In this document: positions 18,555 through 26,784 of the stretch, in pieces | Position numbering within the stretch: the stretch's first letter is position 1 | Layout: each line of letters begins with the position of its first letter | NCBI RefSeq assembly: GCF_020991455.1 | Contig: NZ_JAJMOX010000003.1 | Span: forward strand, 1-64,000 | Reading direction: 5' to 3' | DNA from: Flavobacterium sp. JAS | Lineage (GTDB): Bacteria; Bacteroidota; Bacteroidia; Flavobacteriales; Flavobacteriaceae | Length of the DNA stretch: 64,000 nucleotides | Program-made: the position numbers and the translations under genes | Notes under the pieces: generated by a model | Databases searched by the model: none | What the model was told of the DNA's origin: nothing | What the model saw: the letters and a program-made list of their open reading frames with translations, nothing else

Positions 18555-18833
18555 TTAGTCTAGTTTGTTTTTTATATAATACTTACCGTCCAAATCTTCA
18601 TCAAAATCATCTATTTTAACTGGTTTTGGTTTTGGTTTATTAGCAATGGCCTTCTTTTTCCACATCTCAAATTTTTCAAGAGGCATTTTCTTTTTCATGA
18701 TTTCCAGAACTTCTTTTTCTGCTAATCCAAATTCTTTCTTTATGATTTCAAATGGATTTTTTTCTTCTAAAGCTAACGAAACAAGTTTTTCCGTTTGTTC
18801 CCAATTCAATTCTTTGCGGTTACTCTTTTTCAT
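18555..18833 (-). CDS. DUF2805 (TIGR03643-like) small protein
   Basis: This 92-residue basic protein matches the short DUF2805 family: LNWEQTEKLVSLALEEKNPFEIIKKEFGLAEKEVLEIMKKKM is a predicted helix-turn-helix-like core, and FEMWKKKAIANK follows. The ATG at 18833 is preferred over the GTG one codon before. The C-terminal tail is rich in Lys/Pro, then Asp. The role of the family is unknown; the HTH-like core and basic charge would allow nucleic-acid binding, which is inference only. Confidence 0.75.
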   Translation of the reverse strand: MKKSNRKELNWEQTEKLVSLALEEKNPFEIIKKEFGLAEKEVLEIMKKKMPLEKFEMWKKKAIANKPKPKPVKIDDFDEDLDGKYYIKNKLD

Positions 18834-18953
18834 CACGTGAAAATTAATTCAAAATAGAGGTTAATGATTAATAGATTGATTTTCAATTTAAGTATCAATA
18901 TTAATAAAAAAAATAATTAGTTGGTGAGTTCAAGTGCACTTTTTTTACTGTTT

Positions 18954-19781
18954 TTAACTGTTTTTTATGGATCTTGATTTTTGAAACGGGATTTTCAATA
19001 AGTTTTTCAGTTTATTATTTTCTTCAGGCATCATGTGAGTATCAACTCCATAAATTAATTTGTCTTTGGATAAGGTCGTGAAGGTGCCAAAAAGACGATC
19101 CCAAACCGAAAATATGTTTCCATAATTACTGTCTGTATAAGGAACAACATAATGGTGATGTACTTTGTGCATGTTGGGAGAAACGATAAAATAACTTAGG
19201 AAAACGTCTAATCTATTGGGCAGTGAAATATTGGCATGATTAAATTGTGTCGCAACGACAGATAAAGTCTGATATAAAAAGACCATCCACATTGGAGTTC
19301 CTACTATTAAGACCCCAAGAGTAGTAAATACAAAACGAATCACGCTTTCGCCCGGATGATGTCTGTTGGCAGTTGTAGTGTCGATCCAGGTATCAGTATG
19401 ATGAACAATATGAAAACGCCACAGAAATTTTATTTTATGCTGGATGTAATGTGGTAAATAAGCCCCAATTAAATCCAATAAAAGCAATCCGATTAAAGTA
19501 TAAAGTAAAATTGGAATTTCCGGTAGCCATTGTAAAATCCCAAAATGATTTTCGGTTGTCCAGAATGCTATTTTAATTAGAATAAAAGCCAGTAAAAAGT
19601 TAATAATAATGGTTGTCAATGTCAGGAAAAAATTAATTCCTGCATGATGCCATTTTTTATACTGCATCTGGAATAGGGGGAAAGTGTTTTCTATGATCCA
19701 AAAAAAAGTTATTCCTCCAACCAAAATTAAACTTCGATGTGAAGACGGAATTGTACTGAAATAAGCAATTACTTCATTCAT
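18954..19781 (-). CDS. sterol desaturase / fatty acid hydroxylase family membrane protein
   Basis: Di-iron membrane oxygenases of this superfamily hydroxylate or desaturate lipids. The start at 19781 (MNEVIAYFSTIPSS) gives 275 residues; a codon nine residues upstream is also in frame. Several hydrophobic segments alternate with the histidine clusters: PHYIQHK, WRFHIVHHTD and, near the end, HKVHHHYV followed by NYGNIFSVWDRLFGTF, a typical family ending. The lipid substrate is unknown. Neighbours (DUF2805, GlsB, AqpZ) give no pathway clue. Confidence 0.87.
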   Translation of the reverse strand: MNEVIAYFSTIPSSHRSLILVGGITFFWIIENTFPLFQMQYKKWHHAGINFFLTLTTIIINFLLAFILIKIAFWTTENHFGILQWLPEIPILLYTLIGLLLLDLIGAYLPHYIQHKIKFLWRFHIVHHTDTWIDTTTANRHHPGESVIRFVFTTLGVLIVGTPMWMVFLYQTLSVVATQFNHANISLPNRLDVFLSYFIVSPNMHKVHHHYVVPYTDSNYGNIFSVWDRLFGTFTTLSKDKLIYGVDTHMMPEENNKLKNLLKIPFQKSRSIKNS

Positions 19782-19855
19782 AATAATTGGATTTAGATTT
19801 ATAACCAAAATGTTCCTCTTATCCTAAAGGCTAAATTGCCATTACTCTAAAATAA

Positions 19856-19897
19856 GAAAGAGAAAATCAAATATAAATATATCAGATTTTCTCTTTC
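19856..19897 (-). terminator. terminator-like hairpin after glsB
   Basis: GAAAGAGAAAATC (19856-19868) pairs perfectly with GATTTTCTCTTTC (19885-19897). Its T-tract is weak, so it may act as an RNA-stabilising 3' end. Confidence 0.6.
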
Positions 19898-19921
19898 AAA
19901 ATGAGGTTGACTATAAAGTAA

Positions 19922-20164
19922 TTATGCTTTTTTTACCAGACTAATTATAAATAATAGCACCCAGGCACCTCCAACAGCTATAATAATTTGCCAAAGAAGT
20001 CCGCCACCGCCAATACCTAGTTTTCCGGCAATCCAGCCACCAACGATTCCGCCGATGATTCCAACAACGATATTACCAAGTAATCCAAAGCCAGCGCCTT
20101 TCCAGACCTGACCTGCCAGCCATCCTGAGATGGCTCCTATAAGTAAAAAATATAAAAATTCCAT
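19922..20164 (-). CDS. GlsB/YeaQ/YmgE family membrane protein
   Basis: An 80-residue protein with three hydrophobic, Gly-rich helices (LIGAISGWLAGQVWKGAGFGLLGNIVVG and so on) fits the transglycosylase-associated-protein family, which is linked to general stress responses. The family's mechanism is unknown. It follows aqpZ by 42 bases on the same strand and probably shares its transcript. Confidence 0.85.
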   Translation of the reverse strand: MEFLYFLLIGAISGWLAGQVWKGAGFGLLGNIVVGIIGGIVGGWIAGKLGIGGGGLLWQIIIAVGGAWVLLFIISLVKKA

Positions 20165-20206
20165 AATGTTAAGTTTATTAGTTATTATTTGATTTACAAA
20201 AGGTGA

Positions 20207-20914
20207 TTAAGCTTCAGCGTGATTTTGCAATAATGTTTTATAGATAAATCCAGCGACAATGGCTCCTAAAATTGGTGCTAACCAAAACAACCAAACTTGA
20301 GATAAAGGCTCGCCCCCAACAAAAATAGCTTGTGATAATGATCTTGCAGGGTTTACTGAAGTATTAGTAATAGGAATACTGATTAAGTGAATTAAAGTCA
20401 AGGCTAAACCAATAGCAATTCCGGCAAATCTTCCGTTTGCAAATTTATCAGTAGCTCCAAGAATTACTAATAAAAAGAATAATGTCAGAACAAATTCAGC
20501 TATAAATGCAGATTGTAAAGAGTAACCATCAGGAGAGAATGCGCCAAAACCATTTGAAGCAAAAGCTCCGGCTTTAGTATTATCAATGACATTTCCTGCT
20601 TTACCTGACCAGATTATAAATAATGTTCCTGCAGCAGCAAGAGCACCAACGCATTGTGAGATGATGTAAGGCAAAAGATCTTTTGCCGGGAATCTTCCTC
20701 CAGCCCATAAACCAAAAGAAACAGCAGGATTAAAATGCCCGCCAGAGATATGTCCAACGGCATAGGCCATTGTTAGTACTGTTAAACCAAATGCCAAAGC
20801 AACACCAGCAAACCCAATTCCTAAATTAGGAATCCCGGCAGCAAAAAGTGCGCTTCCGCAACCTCCAAAAACGAGCCAATAGGTTCCGAAAAATTCTGCA
20901 AATAATTTTTTCAT
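20207..20914 (-). CDS. aqpZ: aquaporin Z
   Basis: This 235-residue inner-membrane water channel has both half-membrane NPA motifs, [11 protein letters not shown] (about residue 60) and [15 protein letters not shown] (about residue 185), and six hydrophobic helices. The Arg after the second NPA and the preceding His/Thr pattern fit the narrow water-selective type rather than a glycerol facilitator. It is followed by glsB and preceded by doxX-like, a set that suggests osmotic or general stress. Confidence 0.9.
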   Translation of the reverse strand: MKKLFAEFFGTYWLVFGGCGSALFAAGIPNLGIGFAGVALAFGLTVLTMAYAVGHISGGHFNPAVSFGLWAGGRFPAKDLLPYIISQCVGALAAAGTLFIIWSGKAGNVIDNTKAGAFASNGFGAFSPDGYSLQSAFIAEFVLTLFFLLVILGATDKFANGRFAGIAIGLALTLIHLISIPITNTSVNPARSLSQAIFVGGEPLSQVWLFWLAPILGAIVAGFIYKTLLQNHAEA

Positions 20915-20945
20915 AATAAAAATAATTTTAATTAATACTTGATTG

Positions 20946-21302
20946 TTAAAGGGTATATTGGTATGCCCAAAAAATCAATACAATTTGTAAGGGCAAACGT
21001 ACAAATAAAATCCATTTTGGCAAGCCGAAACTCGCTTTTTTATTTTGAAACATGTATAAATTAGCGGGGAATACAGCAATTAAGAGTGCAATAATGCCCC
21101 ATGCTGCTAAATTAGTCGTAGGATGAAATAGCAGAAGTATGCCAAAGATTAGTTCGGCAGCTCCGCTTAAAATATTTATTAATTTGGGATTTTTAAAAAC
21201 TGGCGGAATGATTTTGATATACATTGCCGGTTTTCTAAAATGGTTAAGTCCGGCAACTATATAAAGAAAAGCCATTAAATATAAATGCCAGGATAGATTC
21301 AT
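20946..21302 (-). CDS. DoxX-family membrane protein
   Basis: The 118-residue protein has four hydrophobic segments and the DoxX-like pattern [22 protein letters not shown] near the N-terminus, then an amphipathic turn and [17 protein letters not shown]. The biochemical role of bacterial DoxX proteins is not settled. It lies 31 bases upstream of aqpZ and is probably cotranscribed with it. Confidence 0.8.
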   Translation of the reverse strand: MNLSWHLYLMAFLYIVAGLNHFRKPAMYIKIIPPVFKNPKLINILSGAAELIFGILLLFHPTTNLAAWGIIALLIAVFPANLYMFQNKKASFGLPKWILFVRLPLQIVLIFWAYQYTL

Positions 21303-21389
21303 GATATCTTATTGTTTATCACGAATTTATAAAAAAATTAACAATTATAACATTACAAGACGCTTTTTTTTCGTGTCTCGCAAATTAGG

Positions 21390-22286
21390 TTATTTTTTTC
21401 GCTTGAAATTTACATTCATAATAATTATGGCCAGAATGATTAATACAATCCCAACCCATTGAGAAAAGATAACTTCTTCGTTTAATAAAACATAAGCCAT
21501 CATAACAGAAACAGGAAGTTCAAGAGCAGAAACAATACTTCCTAATCCAATTCCGGTTAACGGGAAACCTGCAGTCATTAACATAGGAGGAATAATAGTT
21601 CCGAATAAGGCTAATATAATTCCCCATTTCATGAAAATCTCAAAGTTAAAAGGTGTTATTTGAGTTGCAAAAGCAAATGAAAACACAATAATAGATCCGC
21701 CTAAAAGCATGTATAAGCTTCGTTGTGCAGATGAAATTCCGGTAGCAACACTATTTGCTGTAAACATAGTTGTAGTAAAAGATGCAGCCGCTAAAACTCC
21801 CCAAACAATTCCTCTCCAATCTAATGTTATATCGTTGTTGATAATATTAGTTGCCAAAACAGTACCAATAAGTACAATGATTACAGCAACGACTTTTTGT
21901 TTTGAAGGTAATTTTTTTTCTAAAATCATTTCAAGCAAAACACCCATCCAAACGGTTTGCATTAATAAAATAATTCCAATAGAAACCGGAATGTATTTTA
22001 CAGCTAAATAATAGAACAAGCTTGTCATTCCTAGCGAAGTTCCTGCAAGCATCAGATTGAAAATATTTTTGGGAGTTGCTTTTACAACATTGTCTTTAAG
22101 CTTAATTTTCTGGAAAGTATTGATTAGCAAAACACCAATGATTCCTAATATAAATTGAGATGTTGTTACTTCGGCAGTAGAATATCCTTCGGAATAGGCC
22201 ATCTTTACGAAAGTAGCTAACATTCCGTAAGTTGTTGCTCCAATTGCTACTAAAAATACTCCCTTTAATACGTTGTTTTGTGACAT
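21390..22286 (-). CDS. EamA/DMT-family transporter
   Basis: The 298-residue protein has ten predicted transmembrane helices in two homologous halves, as in the drug/metabolite transporter superfamily. The first half starts GVFLVAIGATTYGMLATFVKMAY; the second half starts near residue 150 (WRGIVWGVLAAASFTTTMF). It exports or imports an unknown metabolite across the inner membrane. It has its own promoter box (TACCTTTG on the minus strand) and stands alone. Confidence 0.85.
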   Translation of the reverse strand: MSQNNVLKGVFLVAIGATTYGMLATFVKMAYSEGYSTAEVTTSQFILGIIGVLLINTFQKIKLKDNVVKATPKNIFNLMLAGTSLGMTSLFYYLAVKYIPVSIGIILLMQTVWMGVLLEMILEKKLPSKQKVVAVIIVLIGTVLATNIINNDITLDWRGIVWGVLAAASFTTTMFTANSVATGISSAQRSLYMLLGGSIIVFSFAFATQITPFNFEIFMKWGIILALFGTIIPPMLMTAGFPLTGIGLGSIVSALELPVSVMMAYVLLNEEVIFSQWVGIVLIILAIIIMNVNFKRKK

Positions 22287-22318
22287 CTTAACTTGTTTAA
22301 TTAAAAAAATAAAGCCGG

Positions 22319-22326
22319 CAAAGGTA
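22319..22326 (-). promoter_or_regulatory. -7 box of the EamA gene
   Basis: CAAAGGTA reads TACCTTTG on the minus strand, 33 bases before the start codon. Confidence 0.45.
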
Positions 22327-22446
22327 AGCTATTTTGTTTAAGAATTGGTAGAAAAAGGATGTAAACATTATTATCAGTATGGTTGCGGGGTCGATTTCTA
22401 ATGTAAAATTATGAATTTGATATAATTAGAGAATAGTTAAAATAAG

Positions 22447-22478
22447 AAACCCATCAAAATCTAAATTTTGATGGGTTT
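22447..22478 (-). terminator. terminator of the DHH-gldI-isomerase operon
   Basis: AAACCCATCAAAAT (22447-22460) pairs perfectly with ATTTTGATGGGTTT (22465-22478), 29 bases past the stop of the last operon gene. Confidence 0.75.
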
Positions 22479-22507
22479 GATTTATATGAGATAAAATAAA
22501 TTTGTTT

Positions 22508-23644
22508 TTATTTTACATTTGGCTGATTTTGATACAATTCGATTTCGAAAATCAAAGTCGCATTTGGCGGAATTACGCCTCCGGCGCCACTTGCCCCATA
22601 AGCTAAGTTTGATGGAAGAATAAAGGTTGCTTTCTCTCCGTCCGTCATCATATCTAATGCTTCGATAAAACCAGGAATCATCCCGTCTTTTTTACCGGCT
22701 GTAAAAGGAAAAGCTTTATAACCGCCTTGCGCATCTCTGCTAGCATCATATTTACCATAATCTTTTGCTACACTTGCCATGCTGCTGTCAAAAAGATTTC
22801 CGTCTTCAAAGTATCCTGCATAATGAAAATAAATTGTAGATCCTTCAGCAGGTTTTACACCATTTCCTTTTTTAGTAACGACATATTTTAAACCAGATGG
22901 AGTTGTTGTAGCGGTTGCTTTTGCACTTGCAAAAGAAGCAGCTTTTTGTGTAACCACTTTTTGACTTTCTGCTTTTTTACCTTCTTGTTTTTTTACGTCA
23001 TCAGTGAAAACTTTTACAGCATCAAATTTCTTAGCTGCAGCACCTTTGCGTGTAATAGTGATTTTTGTAATAACATCGTCCTGAACAATCTTATTTACAA
23101 CGTCCATTCCAGAAACTACGTGACCAAAAATAGTATGTTTTCCGTTAAGCCATTGTGTATCTTTATGTGTGATAAAAAATTGACTTCCATTTGTTGCAGG
23201 TCCTGAATTAGCCATTGCTAAAACTCCGCCTTTATCAAATTTTAACTCAGGAACGAACTCATCTTTAAATGAATATCCCGGATCTCCTGAACCATTTCCT
23301 TGTGGATCTCCACCCTGAATCATAAAATCGTTGATAACTCTATGAAATTTTAATCCATCATAAAAAGGTTTTCCTTTTAGTTTTTCAACTTTTACGTAAG
23401 GGTTTTTACCTTCTGCCAATGTAATAAAGTTTGCTACCGTTACAGGAGCTTTTACATATTCTAATGATAAAACAATATCACCTTTTGTAGTTGAGATTGT
23501 AGCAAAAATACCTTCATTAGGGTTTGTTGCAGGAGCAGCTTTTGTTGTTGCTGCAGGTTTTGGTTTTGCAACTGGTTTTTTTGTTGTTTGTGCCTGAATG
23601 TTTACAATTGCCAGGCAAAATAAAAATAGAAATTTAAATTTCAT
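22508..23644 (-). CDS. periplasmic cyclophilin-FKBP fusion isomerase
   Basis: Two different proline isomerase folds are fused in one 378-residue exported protein. After a signal peptide (1-18) and a Lys/Pro/Ala linker comes a cyclophilin domain (about 45-210; FHRVINDFMIQGGDPQGNG and GPATNGSQFFITH). An Ala/Lys-rich bridge leads to an FKBP domain (about 255-376; GLKYVVTKKGNG, IPGFIEALDMM, LPSNLAYGASGAGGVIPPN). Both active-site loops look intact. It should fold proteins in the periplasm. It is the last gene of an operon with a close paralogue and gldI, which suggests a role with gliding/T9SS envelope proteins. Confidence 0.9.
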   Translation of the reverse strand: MKFKFLFLFCLAIVNIQAQTTKKPVAKPKPAATTKAAPATNPNEGIFATISTTKGDIVLSLEYVKAPVTVANFITLAEGKNPYVKVEKLKGKPFYDGLKFHRVINDFMIQGGDPQGNGSGDPGYSFKDEFVPELKFDKGGVLAMANSGPATNGSQFFITHKDTQWLNGKHTIFGHVVSGMDVVNKIVQDDVITKITITRKGAAAKKFDAVKVFTDDVKKQEGKKAESQKVVTQKAASFASAKATATTTPSGLKYVVTKKGNGVKPAEGSTIYFHYAGYFEDGNLFDSSMASVAKDYGKYDASRDAQGGYKAFPFTAGKKDGMIPGFIEALDMMTDGEKATFILPSNLAYGASGAGGVIPPNATLIFEIELYQNQPNVK

Positions 23645-23693
23645 CGTGTTTCGAATTTAAGTCTGTAATAACGGTTTAAATATAGGAATATTA

Positions 23694-24767
23694 TTACGGT
23701 TTCTCTAATAATTGAACTTCGAAAATAATATTTGCATTTGGAGGAATAACTCCACCAGCCCCAGTTGCTCCGTAAGCTAAATGTGACGGAATAAATAGAA
23801 TTGCTTTATCTCCAAAAGAAAGTTGTTCAATTCCTTCGATAAACCCAGGAATCATACCATCTTTACGACCTGCCTGGAAAGGAATTGGCTGGTAACCGTG
23901 TTGTTCTGCTCTTGCACGATCAAACTTTCCAAATGCTTTATTAACATCTTCTACACTTGAATCAAACAAAGTTCCGTCTTCTAAGAAACCAGAATAGTGA
24001 ATGTATATGTGAGTTCCTGCAGCAGGTTTTTTACCAGTTCCTTTTTCAGTAATTAAGTATTCTAAACCAGTACTTGTTTTTGTAGCTTTTGGTCTAACAG
24101 AAGCATAATAAGCTACTTTTTCTTTTTGAACTCCTGCATATTTACTTTTTTCTTTTGCGATTTCAGAAAAATAATCATGAAATACTTTTACAGCATCAAA
24201 CTTCTTTGCAGCTTCACCATTTCTGATAATAGTTACAGCAACAACTTTATCGTCTTGTTTGATTTGATTTACAACTTCCTGACCTTTTTCAACCACATGA
24301 CCAAAAATAGTATGTTTTCCGTCTAGCCAAGGCGTTTCAACGTGTGTGATAAAAAATTGACTGCTGTTTGTTCCCGGACCATTGTTTGCCATAGCCAAAA
24401 CACCCGCTTTGTCAAATTTAAGATCAGTGATTTCATCTTTAAATTTATAACCTGTATCTCCAGAACCAGTTCCTTCAGGATCTCCGGTTTGAATCATGAA
24501 ATCTTCAATAACTCTATGAAATTTTAATCCATCATAAAAAGGCTTTCCTTTTAGATATTCTTTAGTTACGAATTCATTTTTGCCTTCGGCTAAGGTTACA
24601 AAATTTGCAACCGTAATAGGAGCTTTTTTATAATCTAATTCAACAATAATATGTCCTTTATTAGTTTCAATGTCAGCATATAAACCGTCAGGTAAATTGC
24701 CGTGTTCGTCTTTACAAGAATAAAATGAGGTAACGGCTAATAGTAATAATAAAATACTTTTTTTCAT
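23694..24767 (-). CDS. cyclophilin-FKBP fusion isomerase, lipoprotein paralogue
   Basis: This 357-residue protein has the same order of domains as its neighbour: cyclophilin (about 28-195; FHRVIEDFMIQTGDPEGTG, GPGTNSSQFFITH) and FKBP (about 235-357; GLEYLITEKGTG, FIPSHLAYGATGAGGVIPPN). It differs by a lipobox (FYSC, Cys18), so it is predicted to be membrane-anchored rather than free in the periplasm. It lacks the long Ala-rich linkers. Tandem duplication followed by a change of anchoring is the simplest explanation. It starts 15 bases after gldI. Confidence 0.9.
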   Translation of the reverse strand: MKKSILLLLLAVTSFYSCKDEHGNLPDGLYADIETNKGHIIVELDYKKAPITVANFVTLAEGKNEFVTKEYLKGKPFYDGLKFHRVIEDFMIQTGDPEGTGSGDTGYKFKDEITDLKFDKAGVLAMANNGPGTNSSQFFITHVETPWLDGKHTIFGHVVEKGQEVVNQIKQDDKVVAVTIIRNGEAAKKFDAVKVFHDYFSEIAKEKSKYAGVQKEKVAYYASVRPKATKTSTGLEYLITEKGTGKKPAAGTHIYIHYSGFLEDGTLFDSSVEDVNKAFGKFDRARAEQHGYQPIPFQAGRKDGMIPGFIEGIEQLSFGDKAILFIPSHLAYGATGAGGVIPPNANIIFEVQLLEKP

Positions 24768-24782
24768 TTTTAAAATGTTTTT

Positions 24783-25472
24783 TTATGGGTTTATTGTATC
24801 TTTTTTAACTGGATTTGCTGGTTTTACAGCTGTTGGTTTTGGCGTTGCAGGCTTTGGAGCTTGTCCTCCTGCTGTTTGTGCAGCTGCAGGTTGTCCCGCA
24901 GGAGTTGCTGTTTTTGGCGCCGCAGGATCCGGTACGAAATTTCGAAGTGTTACCGTGCAAATTAAAGACTGGTTAGTTCCAATTTTTTTATTATCTCCGT
25001 GATATCCGTAAGCAATATGAGACGGAAACAAGAAGGTCACTGTTTCATTTTTATGCATCAGTTTAATACCGTCGCGCAATCCCATCATGATGTCTTGTTT
25101 GTCTACATAATAAGTCTGCGGACCAAGATCTGCTTCTGAGTAAATAACATTGCCTTTTATATCTTTTACTTCTAAGTTGTAATAAGCAATATCTCCTTTT
25201 TTAGGTGTCGAAAGATCCGTTTGATTTCTTTCATCATAATAAAACCAATATCCTTTTCTAGTGGCAAAATATTTAGTTTTAGGATTGCTTTTGATTATTT
25301 TTTTGATAACCTTCTCTTCGTTAGCAATTATTTTTTTGTTACGATCAACTGATTTTTTCATGAAAGTACCTGAAGATCTTGAAATAGGTCTTCTGGCATC
25401 TTCATGTTGTTTACAGCTAACCAGTAAAACAGCAAAAAGTAGGGTGTAAATGCTTAGTTTTAGGTAGTTCAT
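24783..25472 (-). CDS. gldI: gliding motility lipoprotein GldI (FKBP-type)
   Basis: GldI is a lipoprotein of the FKBP/Mip family required for gliding in Flavobacterium johnsoniae. Here the lipobox is LVSC (Cys20). A helical segment rich in Lys follows (SVDRNKKIIANEEKVIKKIIKSNPKT), then the FKBP domain (about 95-185; MMGLRDGIKLMHKNETVTFLFPSHIAYGYHGD). The 229-residue product ends with an unusual tail of about 45 residues made mainly of Ala, Pro, Thr, Gln and Lys. It lies 4 bases after the DHH gene and 15 bases before two more isomerases, one operon. Confidence 0.88.
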   Translation of the reverse strand: MNYLKLSIYTLLFAVLLVSCKQHEDARRPISRSSGTFMKKSVDRNKKIIANEEKVIKKIIKSNPKTKYFATRKGYWFYYDERNQTDLSTPKKGDIAYYNLEVKDIKGNVIYSEADLGPQTYYVDKQDIMMGLRDGIKLMHKNETVTFLFPSHIAYGYHGDNKKIGTNQSLICTVTLRNFVPDPAAPKTATPAGQPAAAQTAGGQAPKPATPKPTAVKPANPVKKDTINP

Positions 25473-25476
25473 GGGG

Positions 25477-26481
25477 TTATATTTTTAGTTTAGTTACTAA
25501 ATCTTCAAATTTTGCCAAAGTTTCTTGCATCGAAACATCAGATCTTCCTCCGGCAGCATTACTATGTCCGCCTCCGTTAAAATGGTCTCTTGCAAACTGA
25601 TTCACATCAAATCCGCCTTGCGAGCGGAAAGAAATCTTGATGATTTTCTCGTCTTTATTTTCGATAAAAATAGCAGTAAACAGAATACCTTTTATACTTA
25701 AACCATAATTTACAATTCCTTCAGTATCACCTTTTATATAATTAAAAGAATCCAATTCGTCCTGAGTAAGCGAAGTATAAGAGGTTTTATGCTCTTCAAA
25801 AACTTTCATGTTTTGCAAAGCACGCCCCAATAATTGCAAACGGCTGTAAGAACTATTATCAAATAATAAAACCGGAATTAATGTGTTCTCAACGCCTAAA
25901 TCAATTAATTCAGCTATGATTCGGTGTGTGTTTCCTGTTGTTCCCGGAAAACGAAACGAACCTGAATCCGTTAAAATTCCGGTATAAATACACGTTGCAA
26001 TTGTTTTGTCCAGATCTTCTTTTTTGCCTAAAAATGAAATGAAGTTATAAACCATTTCGCAAGTTGACCCAAATGTGGTATCAGAATACATATAAGTAGC
26101 ATAATCATCAGGCTTTTGATGATGATCAATCATGACAAACGGAGCGGTTAGTTTGGCTAAAGTATGTTCCATTTCGCCCGTGCGATGAAAAGCATTAAAA
26201 TCGAGTGTAAAAATCAGCTCAGCTTCTTCTAATATCTTGGCGCAGTTTTCAGTATCTTTTTCGAATATTTTTACCGTTTCAGAGCCTGGTAACCAAGCTA
26301 AGAAATCAGGAAAATCATTAGGTGCAATCACCGTTGGCTGATGATTGTTTTTTAATAAAAAATGGTATAAACCTAAGGTCGAGCCCATAGCGTCTCCATC
26401 AGGACCTCTATGCGGTATTATGGCGATTTTCTTTGGGGTTGCGAGTAATAATTGTATCGCTTGAATATCTTGTATTTTCAT
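25477..26481 (-). CDS. DHH-family phosphoesterase (NrnA-like)
   Basis: The 334-residue protein has the DHH domain motifs HRGPDGDAMGS (about residue 24), TLDFNAFHRTGE (about 94) and MIDHHQKPDD (about 117), and a C-terminal DHHA1 domain with FNGGGHSNAAGG (about 305-316). NrnA-type members degrade nanoRNAs and dephosphorylate pAp in the cytoplasm with Mn2+. It is the first gene of the gldI operon, an arrangement I associate with flavobacteria. Whether it prefers nanoRNA, pAp or a cyclic dinucleotide product is not visible. Confidence 0.87.
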   Translation of the reverse strand: MKIQDIQAIQLLLATPKKIAIIPHRGPDGDAMGSTLGLYHFLLKNNHQPTVIAPNDFPDFLAWLPGSETVKIFEKDTENCAKILEEAELIFTLDFNAFHRTGEMEHTLAKLTAPFVMIDHHQKPDDYATYMYSDTTFGSTCEMVYNFISFLGKKEDLDKTIATCIYTGILTDSGSFRFPGTTGNTHRIIAELIDLGVENTLIPVLLFDNSSYSRLQLLGRALQNMKVFEEHKTSYTSLTQDELDSFNYIKGDTEGIVNYGLSIKGILFTAIFIENKDEKIIKISFRSQGGFDVNQFARDHFNGGGHSNAAGGRSDVSMQETLAKFEDLVTKLKI

Positions 26482-26784
26482 AGTGTGCGAATTTACATTT
26501 TTTTAATGTAATGTTGAAATCATTTTACAGATTAACACACTTTTATGTTGGTTGTGAACTGTGAAATTATGTTGACTGTGAATTGAGAAATGTGGGATGC
26601 GATTTTTGGAATTTGGAATTTGTTTATTGAAATTTAAATCTATACGCAGATAAAACGGATTCGCTAAAGCGAAAACGCTGATTTAAACGGATTTTTTAAT
26701 ATTGAATAACGTTGTAAAGTTCCGAAGGAACGATAGTTTCAGTGATCAAGTTTGGAATTTGGAATTTAAAAAATTGGAATTTAA
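26482..26784. other. gene-free stretch
   Basis: I see no gene. It holds short direct repeats of TTTGGAATTT (several between 26608 and 26775) and small palindromes such as TTCGCTAAAGCGAA (about 26659) and GTTCCGAAGGAAC (about 26718). Confidence 0.6.
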
